39,281 bases of DNA from Streptomyces sp. H39-S7 (GCF_027158205.1 NZ_JAPVLU010000045.1:36431-75711); one strand, 5' to 3'; positions 24,566 to 32,539 are shown, counted from the stretch's first letter. Numbers and translations: made by a program. The notes: generated from the letters alone by a model not told the origin.

Positions 24566-25939
24566 CTACACCGACGTGAGCTGCGCCGCGGCCGGCTTCT
24601 CCCGCGTGGCCGGCAGCGGTGCTGACGGAGGGAGGAGCGAGAGTTCGGGTGCCGGGGCCGGGCCGACCTCGATGTCGGTCACCACCAGTTCGGTGCCGCC
24701 CAGTTCGGGGACGGCTCCCGCCGGGGCGCCGGCCGCGCCCGCGACGGCCGCCGCGGCGGCGCCACCACGGCGGCTGATGGTGCCGGGCAGCAGGACGCGG
24801 CCGCCGCTGTGCAGCGCGACCGCGGTCAGCGGCACGGCGGTGGCCAGCAGCACGCAGCCCAGGACGGCTCCCATGAGCGGGTAGCCGGCGTGGCCGGCGA
24901 GCAGCGTCCCGGCCAGCGGTCCGCACGCGACGCCGAGGTTGGAGGCGGAGCCGGCCAGCACGGCCCACCGCCCCTGCCCGTCGAGGGAGGCGGCCAGGCC
25001 GATCAGGTACGAGAGCACCACGGGGTAGACGGTGTTCCAGAGCACCTCGCCGGTCGCGAACGGCACGGCTCCGCCGGCCGAGGCGCTGACCGCGACACAC
25101 GTGGCGATGACCGCCGTGCCCACCCCGATCGGGACGGCGCGCCCGAGGCGGGAGCCGAGCGCGCCCGCCACGCCGACGCCGGCCAGACCGCCGCCGAGGG
25201 CGACGGCGAAGACCAGGCCGAGTGCGGCCTCGGAGAGCCCGGCCCGGTCGAGGCCGATGCGTCCGCTCATCCCCCACAGGGCGTTCTGCGCCATCGACCA
25301 GCACAGCATGGCGCCGGCCAGCACGGCGCCGGAGCGGCGGTGCGGCAGGCGGGCCCGGACGCCGGCGTCGGGGCGCGGGGAGCCGGCCCGGTCCGCGGCG
25401 GGCAGCCGCCCGGCCGCGGGCAGGGCCAGCGCCGCGGCGCAGGCGAGGGCGGCGAACGGCAGCGCGTGGCCGCCGTCGAGGCGCGGCAGCACCAGGTACA
25501 GCGCGCCGGCGGTCGCCGAGGTGGTCAACAGGCCGAGCACCGAGGCGCGGTGCGGGTCGGGGCGGGCGGCGATCCCGACGGCGGCCACCGCCGTCGCCGT
25601 CCCGGAGCCGAAGCCGCCGATGACGCAGCCGGCGACCACCAGCGGGACGAGCGACGTGCCTGCGGCGAGCGCGAAACCCGCCATCATCAGCAGCAGCCCG
25701 GCGCGGGCGAGGCGGACGGCCCCGACGTGGTCCACGCGGGAGGCGAGGGTCAGGCCCGCGGTGGCGGAGGAGAGCAGCAGGGCGCTGCCGACAGCGCCCG
25801 CACGGGCGCTGCTCAGGCCGAGGCCACCGGGGGAGGAACCGAGGTGCCCGACGATGGTGGGCAGCAGATAGGCGGCAAGATACCCGGCGGCGAAAACCGC
25901 GACCAGGGGCAGGACCGCCGCGCGGGGGCGCGGAGGCAT
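24566..25939 (-). CDS. MFS transporter
   Basis: This 457-residue protein has about twelve hydrophobic segments and the two-lobed layout of the major facilitator superfamily. Segments include AVLPLVAVFAAGYLAAYLLPTIVGHLG (TM1), GAVGSALLLSSATAGLTLASRVDHVGAVRLARAG (TM2 and the TM2-3 loop region), GGFGSGTATAVAAVGIA and a second lobe starting near AGAMLCWSMAQNALWGMSG. The C-terminal 60 residues are soluble and Ala/Pro-rich. Efflux of a small hydrophobic compound is the usual role, but the substrate is unknown. ATG 25939 has GAGG upstream. The 145 bases to the next minus-strand gene contain its promoter; I saw no clear site there. It ends 97 bases before phoD in the same direction. Confidence 0.87.
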   Translation of the reverse strand: MPPRPRAAVLPLVAVFAAGYLAAYLLPTIVGHLGSSPGGLGLSSARAGAVGSALLLSSATAGLTLASRVDHVGAVRLARAGLLLMMAGFALAAGTSLVPLVVAGCVIGGFGSGTATAVAAVGIAARPDPHRASVLGLLTTSATAGALYLVLPRLDGGHALPFAALACAAALALPAAGRLPAADRAGSPRPDAGVRARLPHRRSGAVLAGAMLCWSMAQNALWGMSGRIGLDRAGLSEAALGLVFAVALGGGLAGVGVAGALGSRLGRAVPIGVGTAVIATCVAVSASAGGAVPFATGEVLWNTVYPVVLSYLIGLAASLDGQGRWAVLAGSASNLGVACGPLAGTLLAGHAGYPLMGAVLGCVLLATAVPLTAVALHSGGRVLLPGTISRRGGAAAAAVAGAAGAPAGAVPELGGTELVVTDIEVGPAPAPELSLLPPSAPLPATREKPAAAQLTSV

Positions 25940-26084
25940 GGGCGTACCTCTCAACAGGACGAAGGCCAAAAGGGGGTGGAGCGCCTATCGACCGACAGGA
26001 ACGCGCTGCGTCATATCTATCAAGGGGGACGACTGCGACAGAAGGGGGTATCGGGAAGTTAAACCCGCTGTTGCCGATTCGAGA

Positions 26085-27554
26085 TCAAAAGGCTTCGGCC
26101 AGCAGGCGCACCGACCGCTCGATGTCCGCCGGCGACAGGTGCGCGTACCCCATGACGAGGCGTACCCGGCCGTCGTCCGCGGGGTCCGCACGCGCGGTGT
26201 AGGAGGACAGCGGCCGGACCGCGACGCCCGCCGCCGAGGCCGCCGCCAGGAAGCGCGGCTCGGGTCCGTAGCGCGCGGGCAGGTCCGCGATCACGTGCAG
26301 CCCGGCCGCGATCCCGCCGACCCGCGTGCCGGGGAAGTGCCGCTCCAGCGCTTCGGCCAGCGTGTTGCGGCGGACGCGGTACAGGCGCTGGCAGCGCCGC
26401 AGTTGCCGGTCGTAGTGGCCGCCGGAGATGAACTCCGCCAGGACGGCCTGCTCGGTCACCGCATGGCCGAGGTCCATCGTCCGCTTGCGGGCCGCGACCT
26501 CGGCGGCGAGGCGGGCGGGCGCGACCAGCCAGCCCAGCCGCAGCCCGGGGGCCAGTGACTTGCTGACGGATCCGGTGTAGGCGACCCGGTCGGGAGCCAG
26601 GCCCTGCAGGGCACCGACGGGCGCCCGGTCGTAGCGGAAGTCACCGTCGTAGTCGTCCTCGATCAGCAGTCCGCCGCTCTCCCGGGCCCAGTCGGCGAGT
26701 TCGCCGCGCCGCCGGGCGGTGTACGCCACCCCGGAGGGGAACTGGTGGGCCGGGGTGACCACGGCCGCCCGCACCCCGGTGGCGGCCAGCGCCGCCGGGT
26801 CCAGGCCGTCGCAGTCCACCGGCACCGGCACCGCCTCCAGTCCGGCCGCCGCGAACAGCGCCGTGTGCTCGGGGCTGCCCGGATCCTCCACGGCCACCCG
26901 GTGCTCGCCGCGGTCCCGCAGGACCAGGCCGATCAGGGTGTGCGCCTGCGCCACCCCGGAGCACACCACGACCCGGTCCGGCTCCACCGCGACCCCGCGG
27001 CGGCGGGCCAGCAGATCGGTGAGCGCGGCCCGCAGTTCGGGCAGCCCCCGGGGGTCGGGGTAACCGAACGCCCGGTGCGGCAGCCGCGTCAGCACCCGGC
27101 GATGGGCGGCCGACCAGGCGGCGCGCGGAAAGAGCGAGAGGTCCGGCAGCCCCGGCCGGAAGTCCGAGGGGGCGCCCCGGTCGTCCGCCGCGAACGCGTC
27201 CGGGGCCGGCACCGCGGGGCCCGCGCACGCGCTCGTCACCCACGTCCCCGACCCCTGCCGGCCGCTCAGATACCCCTCCGCGGTCAGCTGCGCGTACGCG
27301 TCCGTCACCAGCCCGCGCGACACCCGCAGGTCGGCCGCGAGCTCCCGGCTCGACGGCAGTTGGGTGCCGGGCGCCAGCCGGCCCGACCGCACCGCGTCGC
27401 GCAGCGCCGCCTGCAGCGCGCGGCCGCGGCTGCGCGCCGGGGCGGCGGCGGAGGGGAGCAGCAGCTCCCAGGCGGCGGTCCCGAGCGTGCTGTCGCCGTC
27501 GCCGTTGCCGTTGCCGTCGTTCTCGTCGTCGGAAGTGGTCCTCGAAGCAGCCAT
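26085..27554 (-). CDS. MocR-type regulator (GntR HTH fused to aminotransferase domain)
   Basis: This 489-residue protein joins an N-terminal GntR winged helix (about 45-110; QAALRDAVRSGRLAPGTQLPSSRELAADLRVSRGLVTDAYAQL) to a fold-type I aminotransferase-like domain (about 130-489). The PLP lysine is Lys332 in SVSKSLAPGLRLGW, with VVCSGVAQAHTLIGL and LIEDDYDGDFRYDR upstream. Such regulators bind PLP or its amino acid adducts and often control PLP, GABA, taurine or export genes. An odd acidic/glycine stretch (DDENDGNGNGDGD) precedes the DNA-binding domain. It is divergent from an EamA transporter, its likely target. TAAGGT (27568-27563) and no Shine-Dalgarno suggest a leaderless transcript. Confidence 0.93.
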   Translation of the reverse strand: MAASRTTSDDENDGNGNGDGDSTLGTAAWELLLPSAAAPARSRGRALQAALRDAVRSGRLAPGTQLPSSRELAADLRVSRGLVTDAYAQLTAEGYLSGRQGSGTWVTSACAGPAVPAPDAFAADDRGAPSDFRPGLPDLSLFPRAAWSAAHRRVLTRLPHRAFGYPDPRGLPELRAALTDLLARRRGVAVEPDRVVVCSGVAQAHTLIGLVLRDRGEHRVAVEDPGSPEHTALFAAAGLEAVPVPVDCDGLDPAALAATGVRAAVVTPAHQFPSGVAYTARRRGELADWARESGGLLIEDDYDGDFRYDRAPVGALQGLAPDRVAYTGSVSKSLAPGLRLGWLVAPARLAAEVAARKRTMDLGHAVTEQAVLAEFISGGHYDRQLRRCQRLYRVRRNTLAEALERHFPGTRVGGIAAGLHVIADLPARYGPEPRFLAAASAAGVAVRPLSSYTARADPADDGRVRLVMGYAHLSPADIERSVRLLAEAF

Positions 27555-27558
27555 GGGA

Positions 27559-27577
27559 TTGGACCTTAATCAGGACC
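27559..27577. promoter_or_regulatory. GGACC direct repeat, probable MocR operator
   Basis: TTGGACC (27559-27565) and AGGACC (27572-27577) form a direct repeat, the GGACC cores being 12 bases apart, about one helical turn. It overlaps the MocR -10 (TAAGGT) and lies upstream of the candidate eamA -10 (CATAGC, 27587-27592). MocR regulators such as TauR and PdxR are known to bind direct repeats with GGAC cores. Confidence 0.5.
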
Positions 27578-27600
27578 GGTTCTGTTCATAGCGTGATCGC

Positions 27601-28563
27601 ATGAACTCCTACCAGCGCCGTGGGGCGCTCCTGGCCGCCTTCGCCTGTGTCCTGGTCGGCGCCTCCTTCACCGCCAACGGCGCCCTCGTGGACTACCCGC
27701 ACGCCGGAGGCCAGGCGCTGCGCTACGGCATCGCCTTCGCGCTGCTCGCCCTGCTCACGCTGCGCGGCGCACGCGACACGGCTCTCCGGCTGCGCGCGCT
27801 CACCGGGCGGCACTGGCTGCGGCTGGCGGTGCTCGCCGCGACCGGCATGGTCGGCTTCAACCTCGCGGTACTCGCCGCCGAGCGCAGCGCCCAGCCCGCG
27901 GTGCCCGGCGTCCTGGTGGGCTGCGCGCCGATCGTCGTGGCGGTGCTCGTCCCGCTGCTGTCCGGCCGTCGCCCGGCCCGCGCGGTGCTGACCGGGGCCC
28001 TGTTCGTCGCGGGTGGGGCCTTCGCCGTCCAGGGGTGGGGCGGCTCGGACACGGCAGGGCTGATGTGGTCGGTGGCCGCGCTGGGCGGGGAGGTCGCCTT
28101 CGCGGTGATCGCCGTCCCGCTGGTCGCCCCCCTGGGTCCGCTGCTGCTGTCGACGTGCGTCTGCGGCTTCGCCGCCGTCGAGGCCGGGCTGCTCGGCCTG
28201 CTGCTCGACGGGCGGGCCGCGCTGCGGCTGCCGGACACGGGCGAGGCGCTGGCGCTGGGCTGGCAGGCCGTCGGGGCCACCGTGGTCGGCTTCGTCTGCT
28301 GGTACGCCGGGATGCAGCGCATCGGCGCCGAGCGCGCCACGCTCTTCTCCGGGCTGATCCCCGTCTCCGCGGCGCTGACCGCGCCGCTGGTCGGGGTGGG
28401 CACGTTCGGGCCGGGCCGGCTGGCGGGCAGCCTGCTGGTGGCGGCGGGTGTCGCGGTGGGCTCCGGACTGCTCGTCCGGCGGGCGCCGGAGGAACCGCGC
28501 AGAGCCCTGACGGGCCGGGCCGGCGAGGCCCGGCCGGCGGTCAGCGCGAGCCGTCGAGGATGA
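27601..28563 (+). CDS. EamA-family (DMT superfamily) transporter
   Basis: This membrane protein of 320 residues has about ten hydrophobic segments in two EamA repeats (first half ends VPGVLVGCAPIVVAVLVPLLSGRRP; second ends ATLFSGLIPVSAALTAPLVGVG). It should export a small metabolite, possibly an amino acid, in view of the adjacent MocR regulator. The soluble tail (about 295-320) is Arg/Ala-rich. ATG 27601 lacks a Shine-Dalgarno, and CATAGC eight bases upstream is a possible -10, so it may be leaderless. Its last 23 bases overlap the convergent hydrolase gene. Confidence 0.9.
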   Translation: MNSYQRRGALLAAFACVLVGASFTANGALVDYPHAGGQALRYGIAFALLALLTLRGARDTALRLRALTGRHWLRLAVLAATGMVGFNLAVLAAERSAQPAVPGVLVGCAPIVVAVLVPLLSGRRPARAVLTGALFVAGGAFAVQGWGGSDTAGLMWSVAALGGEVAFAVIAVPLVAPLGPLLLSTCVCGFAAVEAGLLGLLLDGRAALRLPDTGEALALGWQAVGATVVGFVCWYAGMQRIGAERATLFSGLIPVSAALTAPLVGVGTFGPGRLAGSLLVAAGVAVGSGLLVRRAPEEPRRALTGRAGEARPAVSASRRG

Positions 28564-29374
28564 CCCGGGCCACCAGTTCCGGGTCGTCGTTCATCGGCAC
28601 GTGGCCGCAGCCCGGCAGCCGGACCAGCCGGGCGTTGGGGATGGTGCGCTTGGCCCGGATCCCCTGGCGGCGCAGCAGGACGCGGTCCTGGGTGCCCCAG
28701 GCGATGGTCACCGGGACGTTGGGAATGTCGTCGCCGAAGACGACCCCGGCCCGGCCCGCTGTCAGCGTGGCCTCGAACCCGGCGGCCTCCCGCATGGCAC
28801 GTGTCTCGGCCACCACCGCCTCCGGCGCGCGCTGTCCGGGCCGCGAGTAGATCGCGCTGGTGAGCGCGGCGCGCCCGGCCGTACTGCGGGCCATCCGCTC
28901 CACGGTGGTCGGCGGCAGCAACAGGGCGCCGCGCCGCATCGCCCCCAACACCGTGAAGGCGTAGCGCCGTTCGGACTCGGTCCAGAATCCGGCCGGGGAC
29001 AGCGCCGTCACACTGCGCACCAGCCGCTCGCGGCCCAGGTGCAGCGCGACGAGCCCGCCGAGGGAGTTGCCGGCCACGTGCGGGCGGTCGAGCCCGAGCG
29101 CGGTGAAGAACGCGTCGAGGGCGGCGACGGCGGTCGGCAGATCGCTGGGGACCGACGCGTGCTGCGCGGGTGACTGGCCGAAGCCGGGCAGGTCCACCGC
29201 GATGACGTCCCGCTCGGCCGCCAGCAGGTCGGCCACCGGGTCCCACGCCTGCAGGTGGTGGCCGATGCCGTGCAGGAGTACCAGCGGCTCTCCCGCGCCG
29301 CGCCGTTCGTAGGCGACGAGGACGGGCGGGAGGCCGGCGGGAGAGACCTCGACGAGGGAGGCGGTTCGGGGCAT
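28541..29374 (-). CDS. Alpha/beta hydrolase
   Basis: This 277-residue cytoplasmic hydrolase has the standard fold. It shows LVLLHGIGHHLQAWDPVADLL (oxyanion hole), the nucleophile elbow AGNSLGG with Ser104, a cap region rich in Arg and Ala, the acid in IAWGTQDRVLL and the histidine in LPGCGHVPMNDDP. It resembles esterases and epoxide/haloalkane hydrolase relatives, but no substrate can be assigned. ATG 29374 is preceded by CAGGAGCACCGC, a good ribosome binding site. Long upstream in-frame codons are not coding-like and were excluded. Confidence 0.91.
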   Translation of the reverse strand: MPRTASLVEVSPAGLPPVLVAYERRGAGEPLVLLHGIGHHLQAWDPVADLLAAERDVIAVDLPGFGQSPAQHASVPSDLPTAVAALDAFFTALGLDRPHVAGNSLGGLVALHLGRERLVRSVTALSPAGFWTESERRYAFTVLGAMRRGALLLPPTTVERMARSTAGRAALTSAIYSRPGQRAPEAVVAETRAMREAAGFEATLTAGRAGVVFGDDIPNVPVTIAWGTQDRVLLRRQGIRAKRTIPNARLVRLPGCGHVPMNDDPELVARVILDGSR

Positions 29375-29496
29375 GCGGTGCTCCTGACCGTTGATAGACG
29401 TGACGTCAGGAAGGGTATCGGGAAGCCGGGGAACTCCTATGGGGCACCGTGAGTTCACTGCATACGGGCCGGTGTTGATCGCCGGCCCGGCCAGCA

Positions 29497-29529
29497 GCCC
29501 CGACCGGGCGCCCCCGTCTCGGTCGGGGC
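29497..29529 (+). terminator. Orphan hairpin followed by a C/T run
   Basis: GCCCCGACCG (29497-29506) and CGGTCGGGGC (29520-29529) pair perfectly over 10 bp around a 13-base loop, followed by CCCTTTCGT. It looks like an intrinsic terminator on the + strand, but no + strand gene ends here. A short leader or small RNA starting near 29420 could end at it. Confidence 0.5.
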
Positions 29530-29532
29530 CCC

Positions 29533-29558
29533 TTTCGTCCGCGAGTTTCGTCCGCGAG
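29533..29558. repeat. 13-base tandem repeat
   Basis: TTTCGTCCGCGAG occurs twice without spacing directly after the orphan hairpin. Confidence 0.85.
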
Positions 29559-29726
29559 GGCGTGACCTCGCGCGGAGCGCCGGCCCCCGGCGGAGCCCTT
29601 CCGGCGCGTTTCCCGCCCCTCGCCGTCGGCGACCGTCCGTGACCTGCCCGTTCCCCTGTGACGTGGCAACAACATCGCGTGAACGTCTCGCGTCCAAGAC
29701 GTCCCTGGTCAGAGCCCCGCCCGATC

Positions 29727-29742
29727 ATTGGTCTTGACCAAG
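29727..29742. promoter_or_regulatory. DasR-responsive-element-like box
   Basis: ATTGGTCTTGACCAAG contains TGGTCTTGACCA, which differs at one central base from the core TGGTCTAGACCA of the Streptomyces DasR (dre) consensus. It lies 112 bases upstream of a GntR/UTRA gene. It could be bound by DasR itself or by the adjacent GntR protein, a DasR relative. Confidence 0.6.
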
Positions 29743-29853
29743 GGGGAGGGCCGCCCTATCGTCGCCTTAGTAGTGCAAGAACCTTTAATAAACAGGGGTT
29801 CCGAAACAAGGCTGAACAAGGCCCGCGCAGGGCCCGGCGATTGTGAGGACAGG

Positions 29854-30627
29854 GTGGGGACCACGCAGCTCGAGGCGACGCAGGAGGTTCAGGAGCCGAA
29901 GTACTGGCACCTGAAGACCGTGCTCAATGACGCGCTCGACTCCGAGTTCGCGGTGGGCGAGATCCTGCCCAACGAGCGTGACCTCGCCGCCCGCTTCGGC
30001 GTCGCGCGGGCCACCCTCCGCCAGGCACTGGAGCAGCTCGAGCTGGAGGGGCGGCTGCAGCGCCGCCGCGGCGTCGGCACCACCGTCGCCCCGCCCCGCA
30101 TGGGGGTGGCCGTCGGACCGACCGACAACGCCTGGCCCGGCATCGGCAACGACGCGTGGCGCACGATCGGCTGCGCCGAGGCCGTCGCCCCGCCCGCCGT
30201 CGCCCGCCTCTTCGACGGCGGAGACGTGCTGCCGGTGCACACCATCCGGCGCGAGCGCGTCATGAACGGCCAGCCGGTCGCCACCGAACTGCTCTACGTT
30301 CCCGTCGCCTCGGTCCCCGGCCTGCCCGGCCTCCTGTCCCCGGCCAACCACGGGCCCGCCGTGCTGCGGGAACTGCAGCGGCTCGACCTGGAGGGCGAGG
30401 ACCGCGCCGTGGAGCTGGGCTCGGCCCGCGCCGAGGACGCCAAGCAGCTCGACCGGCTGCCCGGCGCCCCCGTCCTCGTCGTGACCACGCGTTACTTCGC
30501 CGGCGGCCAGGTCGCCGCCGTCGCGATCTCCACCTACCGCGCGGACACCTGCCGACTCACCTTCGGTGACTCCGGCGCCGTGGAGGTCACCCACCACGAG
30601 GAGCAGGAACGCCGCCAGGCGTCCTGA
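29854..30627 (+). CDS. GntR-family regulator, HutC/DasR-type with UTRA domain
   Basis: This 257-residue regulator has an N-terminal GntR winged helix (about 15-80; PKYWHLKTVLNDALDSEFAVGEILPNERDLAARFGVARATLRQAL) and a C-terminal UTRA effector domain (about 95-245; VLPVHTIRRERVMNGQPVATELLYVP, LVVTTRYFAGGQVAAVAISTYRADTCRLTF). The PKYWHLK start resembles DasR, which senses phosphorylated amino sugars. The effector here is unknown. GTG 29854 follows GAGGA at close spacing; longer frames run through promoter DNA. A DasR-like box lies upstream and a strong hairpin downstream. Its convergent neighbour is a ROK regulator, another family linked to sugar sensing. Confidence 0.9.
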   Translation: MGTTQLEATQEVQEPKYWHLKTVLNDALDSEFAVGEILPNERDLAARFGVARATLRQALEQLELEGRLQRRRGVGTTVAPPRMGVAVGPTDNAWPGIGNDAWRTIGCAEAVAPPAVARLFDGGDVLPVHTIRRERVMNGQPVATELLYVPVASVPGLPGLLSPANHGPAVLRELQRLDLEGEDRAVELGSARAEDAKQLDRLPGAPVLVVTTRYFAGGQVAAVAISTYRADTCRLTFGDSGAVEVTHHEEQERRQAS

Positions 30628-30643
30628 TCAGTACCTGACGCGT

Positions 30644-30673
30644 GAGCACCGGGCCCCGGGGGTTCCGGTGCTC
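30644..30673 (+). terminator. Hairpin terminator of the GntR gene
   Basis: GAGCACCGG (30644-30652) and CCGGTGCTC (30665-30673) pair perfectly around a 12-base loop, 16 bases after the gntR stop. Confidence 0.75.
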
Positions 30674-30680
30674 CGTGCTG

Positions 30681-30698
30681 CCCGGGGCCGGCCCCGGG
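30681..30698 (-). terminator. 18-bp palindrome between convergent gntR and ROK genes
   Basis: CCCGGGGCCGGCCCCGGG is a perfect 18-bp palindrome 12 bases beyond the ROK stop. It probably acts as the second half of a bidirectional termination region. Confidence 0.55.
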
Positions 30699-30710
30699 GC
30701 GGCGGCCCGG

Positions 30711-31868
30711 TCAGCGCTGGGGCAGCGACGTCTGCTCGACGGCGAACAACTGCTCCTCGACGTGGTCCAGGGCCAATCGCAGCGCCCCGGTGGCGATGGC
30801 CTCCTGGCCCAGTGCCGACAGCGTTACCTCGGGCGGCCGCAGGCAGTACCGCGCCAGCTGGTCGCGCAACGGCTCCAGGACGCCGTCCAGGCCCGCCGCC
30901 CAGCCGCCGATCACGACCAGCTCGGGGTCGAGGGCGAGCACCAGCGCCGCCACATCGTGCACCAGCCGCCGCAGATACCGGTCCACGGCCTCCTTGGCCT
31001 GCACGTCCCCGCCCTTCGCGAGCGCGAAGACCCGGGCGACGGCCGACTCGTCCAAGGGGTGCAGCGGCGTCCCGGTCGTCGACAGCAGATGCTCCGGGGT
31101 GACCTCCTGGCCCAGCAGGTGCAGGGCACCGATCTCGCCCGCCGCACCGCCGAAACCGCGGTGCAGCCGGCCGCCGATCAGCGAACCGGCCCCCGGGCTC
31201 AGCCCGGCCAGCACGAAGACCATGTCGTCGGTCCCCATGCCGACGCCCTTCCAGTGCTCGGCCACGGCCGCGACGTTCGCGTCGTTCTCCACCAGCACCG
31301 GACAGCGGAACGACCTCTGCAACCGCTCACCCAGCGGCAGACCCGTCCACCCCGGCAGCGCCGTACTCAACCGCACCGCGCCGTCGGCCTCGACGATGCC
31401 GGGGCTGCCGACACCCACCGCCCACAGCGTGCTGCGCGCCACCCCGCACTTGCGCAGCAGCTCGGCGACGGTGCCGCGGACCCGCTCCAGGCGGTCGTCC
31501 GCGGACGCCGACTCCGCCACGTCATGACCCAGCGAACCCAGCAGCTGCCCGCTGAGGTCGGACAGCACCGCCCGCACCTGGTGCGCACCGATCTCGATGC
31601 CCAGCAGATGGCCCGCCTCGGCGTGGAACCGGAAGCGCCGGGCCGGCCGGCCCTGTTTGCGGGCGTCACCGGACTCGGCCGGAACCTCCACCACCAGGCG
31701 GGACTCCGTCAGCCCCTCGATGACGCCCTCGACGGTCGGCCGGGACAGGCCGGTGCTGTGCACCAGCTCGGTCAAAGTGGGGGTCTGGGACCCGCGCAGC
31801 GCGTGGAGGACCACCGCGGAATTGATCCGTCGCAGCAGGGATGGATCCCCGCCGGTGAGCCGCCCCAA
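30711..31868 (-). CDS. ROK-family transcriptional regulator lacking the zinc cysteines
   Basis: This 385-residue protein has an N-terminal winged helix (about 10-70; INSAVVLHALRGSQTPTLTELVHSTGLSRPTVEGVIEGL) and an actin-like ROK domain (LLGIEIGAHQVRAVLSDLSG, VGSPGIVEADGAV, VENDANVAAVAEHW, LIGGRLHRGFGGAAGEIGALHLL, ELVVIGGWAAGL). Typical ROK proteins have a CxCGxxGC zinc motif after the GEIGH segment; here it is replaced by a cysteine-free stretch (GQEVTPEHLLSTTGTPLHP). I chose TTG 31868 because GGGAGGA lies six bases upstream, while the frame further upstream is not coding-like. TACGAT (31910-31905) is a likely -10. It probably responds to a sugar, target unknown. Confidence 0.88.
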   Translation of the reverse strand: MGRLTGGDPSLLRRINSAVVLHALRGSQTPTLTELVHSTGLSRPTVEGVIEGLTESRLVVEVPAESGDARKQGRPARRFRFHAEAGHLLGIEIGAHQVRAVLSDLSGQLLGSLGHDVAESASADDRLERVRGTVAELLRKCGVARSTLWAVGVGSPGIVEADGAVRLSTALPGWTGLPLGERLQRSFRCPVLVENDANVAAVAEHWKGVGMGTDDMVFVLAGLSPGAGSLIGGRLHRGFGGAAGEIGALHLLGQEVTPEHLLSTTGTPLHPLDESAVARVFALAKGGDVQAKEAVDRYLRRLVHDVAALVLALDPELVVIGGWAAGLDGVLEPLRDQLARYCLRPPEVTLSALGQEAIATGALRLALDHVEEQLFAVEQTSLPQR

Positions 31869-31984
31869 CGTATGTCCTCCCAGCCGGCGCGTGTATGTGG
31901 GCGGATCGTACCTGGCCAGCGGCCGCCCGGCGAGTGCCGTTGCACCCAGCGCCGCGCGACCCGGAACCGGACCCGGCCAACCGC

Positions 31985-32539
31985 CTACCCGGCGACCGCG
32001 TCCGGAACGCCGGCGGCCACCCGCAACCGCCCGAACTCCTCCGCTATCGCCGCGGGCGTCCAGTGCGCGTTGAGCCCACTGGGATTCGGCAGCGCCCAGA
32101 TCCGGGTCCCGCCGATGGTCCGCTCCTGCGGGCCGATCCGGGCGTCCTTCTCGCCGAAGGCCACCCGGTACGCGGTGATCCCGGCCACCGCCAGCCACGC
32201 CGGCTCCAGCAGCCGCACCTTCGCGTCCAGGATCCGGCCGCCCGCCACCATCTCCGCGGCGCTCAGCTCGTCGGCCCGCGCCGTGGCCCGCGCCGCGACA
32301 TTGGTGATGCCGAGCCCGTACGCGAGCAGCTCGCGCTGCTCCGCCGGCAGCAGCCGCCGCGGAGTGAAGCCCGCAGCGTGCAGCGCCGGCCAGAACCGGT
32401 TGCCCGGCCGGGCGAAGTGGTGACCGGTCGCCGCGGACAGCAGTCCCGGATTGATCCCGCAGAACAGCACACGCAGGCCGCCCGCGGCCACATCCTCGAT
32501 GGTGCGGTCACGGGCGGCTTCGAGTTCCTCCGGCGTCAG
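31985..32539 (-). CDS. mug: G/U mismatch-specific DNA glycosylase
   Basis: This 184-residue enzyme of the uracil-DNA glycosylase superfamily removes uracil or ethenocytosine opposite guanine. Motif 1 is CGINPGLLSAATGHHFARPGNRFWP and motif 2 NPSGLNAH. GTG 32491 would give 168 residues, but the codons upstream (TPEELEAARDRTIEDV) match the usual start of this family. The only plausible initiator there is CTG 32539, which overlaps the purB stop as CTGA, mirroring the common ATGA coupling. I therefore extend the gene to CTG 32539, with the shorter GTG form as the alternative. It forms an operon with purB. Confidence 0.85.
   Translation of the reverse strand: MTPEELEAARDRTIEDVAAGGLRVLFCGINPGLLSAATGHHFARPGNRFWPALHAAGFTPRRLLPAEQRELLAYGLGITNVAARATARADELSAAEMVAGGRILDAKVRLLEPAWLAVAGITAYRVAFGEKDARIGPQERTIGGTRIWALPNPSGLNAHWTPAAIAEEFGRLRVAAGVPDAVAG

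Larger units (their letters stand above)
29375..29853. other. 479-base intergenic region with orphan hairpin and DasR-like box
   Basis: This gap separates the divergent hydrolase and GntR genes. It holds a TGACGTCA palindrome (29401-29408), a TTGATA/TATCGG promoter-like pair (29391-29396 and 29416-29421), a hairpin (29497-29529), a 13-base tandem repeat (29533-29558), a DasR-like box (29727-29742) and an AT-rich stretch with TTTAATAA (about 29785-29792). I found no convincing protein gene in it. Confidence 0.7.

Noticed and set aside
22756..24579. A 607-codon + strand frame across phoD
   Set aside because: Composition is shadow-like and it runs through the phoD terminator hairpin; the opposite frame encodes a clear PhoD protein.
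27489..27532. GTC/CGTTGC-rich repeat within the MocR coding start as a regulatory repeat
   Set aside because: It simply encodes the Asp/Gly/Asn low-complexity stretch near the N-terminus of the protein.
29401..29408. TGACGTCA palindrome as a specific regulator site
   Set aside because: Only eight bases long and without flanking symmetry or a known bacterial regulator to match; mentioned only as part of the gap.
30642..32423. A 593-codon open frame on the + strand opposite the ROK and mug genes
   Set aside because: Its product is a low-complexity Arg/Gln/Pro/Gly mix with no motifs. It mirrors the third-position GC bias of the true genes on the other strand, which have full domain signatures.
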